A stretch of DNA of 64,000 bases, from the NCBI RefSeq assembly GCF_012985465.1, contig NZ_JAAQWN010000007.1, positions 62,001 through 126,000 of the forward strand, given 5' to 3'. The DNA is from Pseudomonas sp. WS 5079 (GTDB lineage: Bacteria > Pseudomonadota > Gammaproteobacteria > Pseudomonadales > Pseudomonadaceae). Below, piece after piece: positions 8,131 through 16,507 of the stretch. A program made the position numbers and the translations under genes. The stretch's first letter is position 1, and each line of letters starts with the position of its first letter. The notes beneath the pieces were generated by a model. That model saw only the letters and a program-made list of their open reading frames with translations, was not told the DNA's origin and searched no databases.

Positions 8131-10353
8131 TCAGCGGACCGTCAGCACCGGGCTGCCCAAGCGCTCCAGCAAGGTTGCCTGGGCACTGCGCGGGTTCTGG
8201 TTGCCGGTCGGCGTGTTGCGCACATAGCGCCCGTCCGACTGTAGGCTCCAGCTGTGGGTGTTGTCGGTCAGATAACTCTCAAGCTCTTTCTTGACCCGCA
8301 TGATCAGCTTCTTGCCTTCCACCGGGAAGCAAGTCTCCACCCGCTTGTCGAGGTTGCGCTCCATCCAGTCGGCGCTGGAGAGGAACATCTGCTCCTCGCC
8401 GCCGTTGAGGAAGTAGAACACCCGCGTGTGCTCCAGGAAGCGCCCAATGATCGAACGCACGTGGATATTGTGGGACACGCCCGCGATGCCCGGACGCAGG
8501 CAGCACATGCCCCGCACCACCAGGTCGATCCGCACGCCGGACTGGCTGGCCTTGTACAGCGCGCGAATGATCTTCGGATCGGTCAGCGAGTTGAACTTGG
8601 CGATGATATGCGCCGGCTTGCCGTCGAGGGCGAACTGGGTCTCGCGGGCAATCATGTCGAGCATGCCCTTTTTCAGGGTGAACGGCGCATGCAGCAGCTT
8701 TTTCATGCGCAGCGTCTTGCCCATTCCGATCAACTGGCTGAACAGTTTGCCGACGTCTTCGCACAGCGCGTCGTCGGACGTCAGCAGGCTGTAGTCGGTG
8801 TAGAGCTTGGCGTTGCCCGCGTGATAGTTGCCGGTACCAAGGTGCGCGTAACGCACGATTTCACCGGCCTCGCGGCGCAGGATCAGCATCATCTTGGCAT
8901 GGGTCTTGAAGCCGACCACTCCATAGATCACCACCGCGCCGGCCGCTTGCAGGCGGCTGGCCAGTTGCAGGTTGGATTCTTCGTCGAACCGCGCACGCAG
9001 TTCGATCACCGCCGTGACTTCCTTGCCGTTACGCGCGGCGTCGACCAGTGCATCGACGATTTCCGAGTTGGCGCCGCTGCGGTACAGGGTCTGGCGCACG
9101 GCCAGGACATGAGGATCCTTGGCGGCCTGGCGCAACAGGTCGACCACCGGGGTGAACGACTCGAAGGGGTGCAGCAGCAAGATGTCCTGCTTGCTGACCA
9201 CACTGAAGATGTTTTCGCTGTTTTGCAGCAGCTTCGGAATCTGCGGGGTGAACGGCGTGTATTGCAGTTCCGGGTGGCTGTCCAGGCCGGTGATGCTGAA
9301 CAGGCGCGTCAGGTTCACCGGGCCATTGACCTGGTACAGCTCGGTCTCGGCCAGGTTGAACTGCTTGAGCAGGTAGTCCGACAGGTGCTTGGGGCAGGTG
9401 TCCGCCACTTCCAGGCGGACCGCGTCGCCGTAGCGCCGCGAGAACAGCTCGCCGCGCAGGGCGCGGGCCAGGTCTTCGACGTCTTCGGTATCGACCGCCA
9501 GGTCAGCGTTACGGGTCAGGCGGAACTGGTAGCAACCCTTGACCTTCATGCCCTGGAACAGGTCATCGGCGTGGGCGTGGATCATCGACGAAAGGAATAC
9601 ATAGTTATCGCCAGCCCCCCCGACCTCTTCCGGTACCTTGATGATCCTTGGCAACAGGCGCGGTGCAGGAATGATCGCCAGGCCCGAATCACGGCCAAAG
9701 GCATCGATCCCTTCGAGCTCGACAATAAAGTTCAGGCTCTTGTTCACCAGCAGCGGGAACGGGTGCGTCGGGTCCAGGCCAATCGGGGTGATGATCGGCG
9801 CGATCTCGTCACGGAAATAGCGACGAACCCAGGTCTTGAGCTTGACGGTCCAGTTGCGGCGGCGGATGAAGCGCACCTGGTGCTTTTCCAGCTCCGGCAA
9901 GAGGATGTCGTTGAGGATGGCGTATTGGCGATCCACATGGCCGTGCACCAGCTCGCTGATACGGGCCAGGGCCTGGTGCGGCTGCAGGCCATCGGCGCCG
10001 GCTTGCTCGCGGGCAAAGGTGATCTGCTTCTTGAGGCCGGCGACACGGATCTCGAAGAACTCGTCCAGGTTGCTGGAAAAGATCAGCAGGAACTTCAAAC
10101 GCTCGAGCAGCGGGTAGGACTCATCCAGCGCCTGTTCCAGCACGCGGATATTGAATTGCAGTTGCGACAGCTCGCGATGGATGTACAGGCTGCTGTCGTC
10201 CAGGTTCGGAATCACGATAGGCGGTGCCGCCACCACCGGCTCCGCGGTCACGGCAGGCTGCTCGGGCGCAAGCTCCGGCGGGGTTTCGGCCACCTGTTCA
10301 ACCACCGGGTGCGCATCTTTTACGGCAACTTCTGTGAGTCCTTCGGTATTCAT
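8131..10353 (-). CDS. ppk: Polyphosphate kinase 1
   Basis: Ppk1, 740 residues, reversibly transfers the gamma phosphate of ATP onto polyphosphate at the inner membrane. The N-terminal ~55 residues are a Pro/Ala/Glu-rich extension. The catalytic core follows, starting SSLYIHRELSQLQFN, with the autophosphorylated histidine in GVVGFKTHAKMMLI near residue 480 and the second phospholipase-D-like motif in SSADWMERNLDKRVETCFPVE. AGGAAC precedes the ATG. It converges with ppx, the degrading enzyme, and lies just downstream of hemB on the same strand (18 bases apart), so the two may be co-transcribed. Identification is secure. Confidence 0.96.
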   Translation of the reverse strand: MNTEGLTEVAVKDAHPVVEQVAETPPELAPEQPAVTAEPVVAAPPIVIPNLDDSSLYIHRELSQLQFNIRVLEQALDESYPLLERLKFLLIFSSNLDEFFEIRVAGLKKQITFAREQAGADGLQPHQALARISELVHGHVDRQYAILNDILLPELEKHQVRFIRRRNWTVKLKTWVRRYFRDEIAPIITPIGLDPTHPFPLLVNKSLNFIVELEGIDAFGRDSGLAIIPAPRLLPRIIKVPEEVGGAGDNYVFLSSMIHAHADDLFQGMKVKGCYQFRLTRNADLAVDTEDVEDLARALRGELFSRRYGDAVRLEVADTCPKHLSDYLLKQFNLAETELYQVNGPVNLTRLFSITGLDSHPELQYTPFTPQIPKLLQNSENIFSVVSKQDILLLHPFESFTPVVDLLRQAAKDPHVLAVRQTLYRSGANSEIVDALVDAARNGKEVTAVIELRARFDEESNLQLASRLQAAGAVVIYGVVGFKTHAKMMLILRREAGEIVRYAHLGTGNYHAGNAKLYTDYSLLTSDDALCEDVGKLFSQLIGMGKTLRMKKLLHAPFTLKKGMLDMIARETQFALDGKPAHIIAKFNSLTDPKIIRALYKASQSGVRIDLVVRGMCCLRPGIAGVSHNIHVRSIIGRFLEHTRVFYFLNGGEEQMFLSSADWMERNLDKRVETCFPVEGKKLIMRVKKELESYLTDNTHSWSLQSDGRYVRNTPTGNQNPRSAQATLLERLGSPVLTVR

Positions 10354-10371
10354 CGAGTGTTCCTGTGAGGG

Positions 10372-11385
10372 CTATTGTTGCTCTCTAAGCAATTGGGCGG
10401 CACGGGCGGCAAAGTAAGTCAGGATGCCATCAGCACCCGCACGTTTAAAGGCGGTAAGGGACTCAAGGATCACGCCTTCACCCAACCAGCCATTTTGAAT
10501 CGCGGCCATGTGCATGGCGTATTCACCACTGACCTGATAGACAAAGGTTGGCACCTTGAATTCCTCCTTGACCCGATAAAGGATGTCCAGGTACGGCATG
10601 CCAGGCTTGACCATCACCATATCGGCGCCTTCGGCCAGGTCCGCCGCCACTTCGTGCAAGGCTTCGTGGCTGTTGGCCGGGTCCATCTGGTACGAGGCCT
10701 TGTTGGCCTTGCCCAGGTTCAATGCCGAGCCGACCGCATCGCGGAACGGGCCGTAGTAGGCGCTGGCGTACTTGGCCGAATAGGCCATGATCCGCACGTT
10801 GACATGCCCGGCCAGCTCCAGCGCCTCGCGGATCGCCTGGATCCGACCGTCCATCATGTCCGAGGGGGCCACCACCTGGGCGCCCGCTTGGGCATGGGAC
10901 AGCGCCTGCTTGACCAGTGCGTCGACGGTGATGTCGTTCTGTACATAACCCTCTTCATCCAAGATGCCATCCTGCCCGTGGGTGGTGAACGGGTCCAGCG
11001 CCACGTCGGTGATCACCCCAAGCTCGGGGAAACGCTCGCGCAGGGCGCGGGTTGCGCGCTGGGCAATGCCTTCAGGGTTCCAGGCCTCGGCGGCGTCCAG
11101 GGACTTGAGCCCGGCCGGCGTGACCGGGAACAGCGCCAGCGCCGGGATCCCCAGTTCAACCCACTGCGCCGCCTCTTCGAGCAGCAGATCAATGGTCAAG
11201 CGCTCGACACCCGGCATCGACGCCACCGCTTCCCGGCGATTTTCGCCGTCCAGCACAAACACCGGCAGGATCAGATCATCCACCGTCAGTACGTTTTCAC
11301 GGACCAGGCGGCGAGAAAAATCATCACGACGGTTGCGGCGCAGGCGGGTAGCGGGAAACAGGCGTTGGGCGGGGGTAAAGCTCAC
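10372..11385 (-). CDS. hemB: Delta-aminolevulinic acid dehydratase (porphobilinogen synthase)
   Basis: HemB, 337 residues, condenses two 5-aminolevulinate molecules into porphobilinogen in the haem pathway. The two active-site lysines are seen in IMAYSAKYASAYYG and MVMVKPGMPYLD. The metal-site segment reads VALDPFTTHGQDG, without the cysteines of zinc-dependent enzymes, matching the magnesium type known from P. aeruginosa. The start is GTG at 11385 (product begins VSFTPAQRLFPATRLRR), with CAGGAG upstream. The longer in-frame opening has no family similarity and is rejected. It reads toward ppk. The distant hemYXDC genes in this window serve the same pathway. Confidence 0.96.
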   Translation of the reverse strand: MSFTPAQRLFPATRLRRNRRDDFSRRLVRENVLTVDDLILPVFVLDGENRREAVASMPGVERLTIDLLLEEAAQWVELGIPALALFPVTPAGLKSLDAAEAWNPEGIAQRATRALRERFPELGVITDVALDPFTTHGQDGILDEEGYVQNDITVDALVKQALSHAQAGAQVVAPSDMMDGRIQAIREALELAGHVNVRIMAYSAKYASAYYGPFRDAVGSALNLGKANKASYQMDPANSHEALHEVAADLAEGADMVMVKPGMPYLDILYRVKEEFKVPTFVYQVSGEYAMHMAAIQNGWLGEGVILESLTAFKRAGADGILTYFAARAAQLLREQQ

Positions 11386-11603
11386 GGCAGACTCCTGAGC
11401 CCGGCTTGACGGGCGAGCGTGACAGTTATAAGCGGCCATTATGACGAAGGAATGACAGTTGTGCTTACTCATCCAACTGGCATGCGACCTGTAGCCGCAT
11501 TCATGCTTTACGTAGGAAATGTTCACTTCGTGACACATCTCGATACTTTCATGAATGTTCACGAAGGCGTAGGCTGCGCGTTCATTTCGCCAGCACCCAG
11601 ACA

Positions 11604-12248
11604 ATGCTCCAACAATTTCTGAATGACTTTGGCTACTTTGCCCTCTTCCTGGGGACGTTCTTTGAAGGTGAGACCATCCTGGTTCTCGCAGGCTTCCTTG
11701 CGTTCCGCGGATACATGGATATCAACGTGGTGGTGGTGGTCGCGTTCTTCGGCAGCTACGCCGGCGACCAGCTCTGGTACTTCATGGGCCGCAAGCACGG
11801 GCGCAAATTGTTGGCGCGCAAGCCACGCTGGCAACTGCTGGGCGATCGGGCGCTGGAGCATATCCGCCGGCACCCGGATATCTGGGTACTGAGTTTCCGC
11901 TTCGTCTACGGCTTGCGTACGGTCATGCCCGTGGCCATTGGCCTGTCCGGCTACCCGCCGGGGCGCTACCTGTTGCTCAACGGCATCGGCGCGGCGATCT
12001 GGGCGGCAGCGCTGGGTGCTGCGGCCTATCACTTCGGCGCCGTGCTCGAGGGCATGCTGGGCAGCGTCAAGAAGTACGAGCTGTGGGTACTCGGCGCCTT
12101 GCTGGTGCTCGGCCTGGGCTTGTGGCTGCGCCGGCGCATCCGCAACGCCCGCCTGACCCGGGAAAACTGCGCGGCCGAAAAAGCCCGGCTGGAGCAGGAG
12201 CAACTGGCCGAGCCGAAAAAGCCCGAGCCTACGACGCCAATCGAGTAA
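11604..12248 (+). CDS. DedA family inner-membrane protein
   Basis: A 214-residue integral membrane protein of the DedA (SNARE-associated) family, whose members act in undecaprenyl-phosphate/lipid flipping and envelope integrity. Family marks are FLGTFFEGETILVLAGFLA near residue 20, the GRKHGRKLL and FRFVYGLRTVMPVAIG segments, and four or five hydrophobic spans. The C-terminal ~45 residues form a charged cytoplasmic tail (RRRIRNARLTRENCAAEKARLEQEQ). The gene is divergent from hemB across 218 bases and its 3' end overlaps the convergent next gene by 20 bases. The precise substrate cannot be told from sequence. Confidence 0.9.
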   Translation: MLQQFLNDFGYFALFLGTFFEGETILVLAGFLAFRGYMDINVVVVVAFFGSYAGDQLWYFMGRKHGRKLLARKPRWQLLGDRALEHIRRHPDIWVLSFRFVYGLRTVMPVAIGLSGYPPGRYLLLNGIGAAIWAAALGAAAYHFGAVLEGMLGSVKKYELWVLGALLVLGLGLWLRRRIRNARLTRENCAAEKARLEQEQLAEPKKPEPTTPIE

Positions 12249-13464
12249 GCCGGCCCCGGCAACAGTAAAGGCCGATGACACTGAGCAGGCTGTAGCTGGC
12301 CAACCCCAGCCAGCCCAGCACGCTGGCGGGCCACAACCCGACCAGCGGCGCCAGCCACACCAACGGCACGTTCAGCCCCAACCGCAGCAGCTCGGCCTTC
12401 AAGGCCCACGGGCGATTCTCCAGGGCCACGCCCAGGGTAAACAAGCCCAGTGCCATCACACTCCAGCCCAACACAAGCGCAGCGGTCGGCATGCCTTCGC
12501 CGACATTCATCAAATAGCTGCCAAAACCCACATACGCGGCAAATTGCAGGGCGATGTAAATCTGCTGGCGCGTGTCCAGGGGCACCTCGAATTTCCGGAA
12601 CTGGCTCAGGTCCGGCTTGGCCAGCGGGTACCTGGCCTGGACGTCCGCCGGGCGCCAGCCGGTGCGCATGAACCAGATACGCAGTTTGTCCCACCCATTT
12701 TCGGTACGCCGGGCGTCACTCCACAGCTGTGCATAAAACTGCAGGTTGGCCCACAGCGGATTCCAGCTGGCCAGAGGCGTGGTCACGCCAAAGACCACCG
12801 GCTCGTTTTCGTCTTCTTCCTGGAACGAGCCAAACAAACGGTCCCAAATAATGAACACCCCGCCGTAGTTGCGATCCATGTAGAGAGCGTTCTGTGCATG
12901 GTGGGCCCGATGATTGGACGGTGTGACGAAGAACCATTCGAACCAGCCGAGCTTGGGCACATGGCGGGTATGCACCCAGAACTGGTACAGCAGGTTGAGC
13001 GACGCCACGCTGATAAACACCAGCAGCGGCACGCCGACGACAGCCAGCGGCAGATAGAAGACCCAGCTCAGCAAAAAGCCGGTGCTGGTCTGGCGCAAGG
13101 CGGTGGTGAGGTTGTAGTCCTCGCTTTGGTGATGCACCGAGTGCGCCGCCCACAGGATATTGCGCTCGTGGCCGCAGCGATGCAGCCAGTAGTAGCAGAA
13201 GTCGTAGAAGACAAAGGCGAACACCCAGGTCCAGACGCTCTGGGCCGGCATCTCGAACAGCGCCAAATGCTTGAGGGCGAAGGCATAGGTCAGCAGCCCG
13301 ACGCCTTTGGTCAACAGCCCAGTGGTGGTGGACAATACACCGGTGCTCAGGCTGTTGATGGCGTCGGCCACCCGGTAGTTGCGCTCGCCGCGCCAACGGT
13401 CAGCCAACAGTTCGACCACAATCAGGGCAATGAAAAACGGTACCGCGTAAGGGACGAAGTCCAT
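12229..13464 (-). CDS. Sterol desaturase / fatty acid hydroxylase superfamily membrane protein
   Basis: A 411-residue membrane-bound di-iron oxygenase. The histidine clusters of the superfamily are present: HRCGHE (HX3H), HSVHHQ (HX2HH), HTRH, and NHRAHH (HX2HH) between residues ~110 and 190. Hydrophobic spans lie before and between them, and three or four more follow in the C-terminal third, an arrangement like alkylglycerol-monooxygenase relatives. It probably hydroxylates or cleaves a lipid; the substrate is unknown. It ends within the dedA 3' end (20-base convergent overlap) and is divergent from elbB. Confidence 0.87.
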   Translation of the reverse strand: MDFVPYAVPFFIALIVVELLADRWRGERNYRVADAINSLSTGVLSTTTGLLTKGVGLLTYAFALKHLALFEMPAQSVWTWVFAFVFYDFCYYWLHRCGHERNILWAAHSVHHQSEDYNLTTALRQTSTGFLLSWVFYLPLAVVGVPLLVFISVASLNLLYQFWVHTRHVPKLGWFEWFFVTPSNHRAHHAQNALYMDRNYGGVFIIWDRLFGSFQEEDENEPVVFGVTTPLASWNPLWANLQFYAQLWSDARRTENGWDKLRIWFMRTGWRPADVQARYPLAKPDLSQFRKFEVPLDTRQQIYIALQFAAYVGFGSYLMNVGEGMPTAALVLGWSVMALGLFTLGVALENRPWALKAELLRLGLNVPLVWLAPLVGLWPASVLGWLGLASYSLLSVIGLYCCRGRLTRLAS

Positions 13465-13578
13465 GGGCCAGTCCGGTCAATTATTGTTACACCAAGATTA
13501 GTGCAGTGGCCGGTTGTCCCATTGGCAATGCGCGACAAATAAGTAGACATTTAACGCCATAAATCAGGAGAAATGCCC

Positions 13579-14244
13579 ATGAGCAAAAAGATTGCAGTGA
13601 TCCTTTCCGGCTGTGGCGTGTACGACGGCGCTGAAATCCATGAAAGTGTTATCACGCTGCTGCGCCTGGATCAGCGCGGCGCCGATGTCCAGTGCTTTGC
13701 CCCGGACATCGCGCAGTTGCATGTGATCAACCACCTCACCGGCGAAGAAATGCCTGAGTCGCGCAATGTCCTGGTGGAGTCGGCGCGCATCGCCCGGGGC
13801 GAGGTGAAGGACATTCGCGAGGCCCGCGTGGAAGAATTCGATGCGCTGATCGTGCCCGGCGGTTTTGGCGCGGCGAAGAACCTGTCGAACTTTGCCGTCG
13901 AAGGCGCCGGTTGCAGCGTCAACCCGGACGTACTGGCACTGGCCGAAGCCTTTGCCGAAGCGGGCAAGCCGGTGGGGTTGATCTGCATTTCGCCGGCCCT
14001 GGCGGCAAAAATCTACGGCCCAGGCGTGACCTGCACCATCGGCAACGACGCCGACACCGCCGCCGCCCTGGACAAGATGGGTGCGACCCACCAGGAATGC
14101 GCGGTAGACGAAATCGTCGAAGACAAGGCGCGCAAGCTGGTGAGCACGCCGGCCTATATGCTGGGCAAGAACATCAGCGAAGTGGCATCGGGGATCAACA
14201 AGCTGGTGGACCGGGTATTGGAACTGACCCACGAGAACGACTGA
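13579..14244 (+). CDS. elbB: Isoprenoid biosynthesis glyoxalase ElbB
   Basis: ElbB, 221 residues, a DJ-1/PfpI-like class I glutamine-amidotransferase-fold protein with glyoxalase activity reported for the E. coli member. Seen are MSKKIAVILSGCGVYDGAEIHES at the start, the turn LIVPGGFGAAKNLSNFA near residue 90, and the nucleophile-elbow cysteine in VGLICISPALAAK near residue 138. AGGAG lies eight bases before the ATG at 13579. An ATG six bases earlier is only two bases from that ribosome site, so the second is preferred. It stands alone, followed by a 22-bp perfect palindrome that can end its transcript. Confidence 0.94.
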   Translation: MSKKIAVILSGCGVYDGAEIHESVITLLRLDQRGADVQCFAPDIAQLHVINHLTGEEMPESRNVLVESARIARGEVKDIREARVEEFDALIVPGGFGAAKNLSNFAVEGAGCSVNPDVLALAEAFAEAGKPVGLICISPALAAKIYGPGVTCTIGNDADTAAALDKMGATHQECAVDEIVEDKARKLVSTPAYMLGKNISEVASGINKLVDRVLELTHEND

Positions 14245-14266
14245 ACGAGCGAAGCCGATCAAACAG

Positions 14267-14288
14267 GTGGGAGCTGGCCAGCTCCCAC
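14267..14288. terminator. Perfect 22-bp palindrome between elbB and FTR1 gene
   Basis: Arms GTGGGAGCTGG (14267-14277) and CCAGCTCCCAC (14278-14288) are exact reverse complements, placed between two convergent 3' ends. The arms match one half of the GTGGGAGCTGGCTTGCC REP family seen elsewhere in the window, so this is probably a shortened REP now acting as a bidirectional terminator. No long T-run follows. Confidence 0.6.
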
Positions 14289-14307
14289 AATTTGACCGCA
14301 AGTACCT

Positions 14308-16206
14308 TCAGGAAGCCGCCACCCGGCGCTTCTCGGCCAAGCGGCTGCGGCTGTACAGCACCACAATCGCAATGATCGCCACGGCCTGGGCACTCAACGA
14401 GTACGCATCGGCATGGATGCCCAGCCAGTCGAAGTCAAAGAACGCCACCGGCCGGGTACCGAAAATGCCGGCTTCCTGCAATGCCTTGACGCCATGCCCG
14501 GCGAACACCACCGACAGCGCACACAGCAACGCCGCGTTGATGCCGAAGAACAGCGCCAACGGCAACTTCGCCGAACCGCGCAGGATGATCCACGCCAGGC
14601 CCATCAGCAGCACCAGCGCCGTGGCACCACCGGCCAATACCGCGTTATGCCCGGCAGGACCGGCCTGCAGCCACAGGGTTTCGTAGAACAGGATCACCTC
14701 GAACAGTTCGCGGTACACCGAGAAGAACGCCAGGATCGCAAACCCAAAACGCCCGCCACCGCCGACCAGGCTGCTCTTGATGTAGTCCTGCCAGGCGGCC
14801 GCGTGGCGCCGATCGTGCATCCATACCCCCAGCCACAACACCATCACACTGGCAAACAGCGCCGTGCAGCCTTCGAGCAATTCACGCTGGGCGCCGCTGA
14901 CGTCAATCACATACGCCGCCAGGGCCCAGGTCGCCGCGCCAGCGACCAACGCCAGCGCCCAACCGACGTTGACGCTGCGCACCGCCGACTGCTGGCCGGT
15001 GTTACGCAAAAAGGCCAGGATCGCCGCCAGCACCAGGATCGCTTCCAGCCCTTCACGCAGCAGGATCAGCAAGCCCGAGATATAGCTCAACGACCAGCTC
15101 AGGCCGTCGCCGCCCAACAGGCCGGCCGCTTCAGTGAGTTTGCCCTTGGCCACATCCAGGCGCTGCTGGACCTGCTCGATTGGCAATCCGTCCTGCAACG
15201 ACTGCCGATACGCCATCAGGGCTTTCTCGGTGTCCTTGCGCACGTTGGCATCGACGTTATCCAGTGAGCTTTCCACCAGCTCGAAGCCTTCCAGATACGC
15301 CGCTACCGACAGGTCGTAGGCCTGCTCGTGCTCACCACTGCGGAACGCCGCAAGGCTCTTGTCCAGGGTCGCCGCGGTGTACTCCAGCAACTGCGCCGGA
15401 CCACGCTGGACCTGCGGCGGCTGCGCGCGCTGGGCGCGGAACACCCGGACGGCGTCCGGCCCTTCGGCGGCCAGCACCTCTTCCGGGGTCTGGCGCGCCA
15501 GGTCGGCCAGGTTGAAGGATTTTTCGCTTTTTGCAGCGGCCGGGTCGGCGGTGAAGCCGGCGATGTAGGTCGCCAGGTCCCAGCGCTGACGGTCATCCAG
15601 CTGGTCGGCGAACGACGGCATGTCGGTGCCTTCGACGCCCAGGCCCAGGGTGTTGTAGATGCCATACAGGCTCAGGCGGTCCAGGCGCTGCGCATCGCGC
15701 AGGTTGGCCGGCGGCGGGGTCATGCCGACACCGGCCGGGCCATCGCCCGCCCCGGCGTCACCGTGGCACACCGAACAATGCTGGGCGTACAGCGGCGCGC
15801 CACGTGTCGGGTCCGGGGTAATGGCCGGCGCCTGGCTGACTTCATAGGCTACCGCCAACTGCGCCCCCAGTTGCCGGGCCTGGCGTGCTACCGCGTTACC
15901 GTCCTGATGGCTGGTAACGGCGGCCAGCAGCTCATCGACGCCTTTGACCAGCGCCTCACGCTCGGGCTTGTCCGGCAGTTCTGCCACCAGCCCCTGCAAC
16001 ACGCCGAGAAACTCCACCTGTTCACGGTATTCAGACTCATCGACCACCTTGCCCGCCTGCACCGTCGGCGGATAGTCGGCGCCAATGTAGTCCAGCAAAT
16101 GCAGGGCCTGGGGCGCACCTTCTGCGGTGGCAGCCAGCAGATTGAAGCTGCACGACACCAACGCTGGCAACAACAGCCAGGCGAGAAAACGGGAGGGGGC
16201 AGTCAT
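14308..16206 (-). CDS. FTR1-family iron permease with cytochrome c domain
   Basis: A 632-residue fusion. A signal peptide (ending LLAATA) leads to a periplasmic part with a c-type haem site CSVCH near residue 146 and a helical region (residues ~250-360). The FTR1 permease follows with about seven membrane spans. The two iron-binding REXXE motifs are present as LLREGLEAIL near residue 393 and YRELFEVILF near 505. Known FTR1 permeases move iron with an oxidase or extracytoplasmic partner; here the cytochrome may deliver or take electrons during Fe(II)/Fe(III) handling, which is inference. It is a single-gene unit convergent with elbB. No clear Fur box was found upstream. Confidence 0.92.
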   Translation of the reverse strand: MTAPSRFLAWLLLPALVSCSFNLLAATAEGAPQALHLLDYIGADYPPTVQAGKVVDESEYREQVEFLGVLQGLVAELPDKPEREALVKGVDELLAAVTSHQDGNAVARQARQLGAQLAVAYEVSQAPAITPDPTRGAPLYAQHCSVCHGDAGAGDGPAGVGMTPPPANLRDAQRLDRLSLYGIYNTLGLGVEGTDMPSFADQLDDRQRWDLATYIAGFTADPAAAKSEKSFNLADLARQTPEEVLAAEGPDAVRVFRAQRAQPPQVQRGPAQLLEYTAATLDKSLAAFRSGEHEQAYDLSVAAYLEGFELVESSLDNVDANVRKDTEKALMAYRQSLQDGLPIEQVQQRLDVAKGKLTEAAGLLGGDGLSWSLSYISGLLILLREGLEAILVLAAILAFLRNTGQQSAVRSVNVGWALALVAGAATWALAAYVIDVSGAQRELLEGCTALFASVMVLWLGVWMHDRRHAAAWQDYIKSSLVGGGGRFGFAILAFFSVYRELFEVILFYETLWLQAGPAGHNAVLAGGATALVLLMGLAWIILRGSAKLPLALFFGINAALLCALSVVFAGHGVKALQEAGIFGTRPVAFFDFDWLGIHADAYSLSAQAVAIIAIVVLYSRSRLAEKRRVAAS

Positions 16207-16507
16207 GAATGAATCTCAGATGGAAACAAGAAGTAACATATTGTCGAATGTTAATGGGTTTGACTCAAGGCGTTAGTGATTGGCGGCTGAAATCTGTGCC
16301 CTGGGTAGTGGCACAAACCTTAAACAATGCCGCTGAAAAGCCATTGTTTTGCCAGTAACGAGGCCTATAATGCGCCGCCTTCGTTATCGCGAATCGGCAT
16401 TTAGGCTCCTCTTTTTATGAGGAATAGGTAGGAAAAAGCTTCCTGCGATTGGTTTTTCGACCCGACCAGCCCCTTCGGCCGATTACGCTCAGGGAAGCAG
16501 CACCTCA
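16207..16507. promoter_or_regulatory. Divergent intergenic region with inverted repeat and -10 element
   Basis: The 301-base gap serves the FTR1 gene (minus) and the lipoprotein cluster (plus). Inverted arms AAACAATG (16322-16329) and CATTGTTT (16342-16349) could be a hairpin or operator. TATAAT at 16366-16371 is a good -10, although the -35 is weak. The transcript would then carry a leader of about 130 bases containing a small stem (CCTC...GAGG near 16408-16423). No gene is seen here. Confidence 0.45.

Noticed and set aside
8254..10368. A 704-codon open frame antisense to ppk
   Set aside because: Composition follows the high-GC third-position pattern of ppk read backwards; no family motif and it sits wholly on a certain gene.
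11386..11604. Longer hemB reading starting at 11604
   Set aside because: The extra 73 residues have no similarity to HemB; GTG at 11385 has a good ribosome site and gives the usual 337 residues.
16207..16300. Fur box before the FTR1 gene
   Set aside because: The AT-rich stretch (AACATATTGTCGAATGTTAA) does not fit GATAATGATAATCATTATC well enough.
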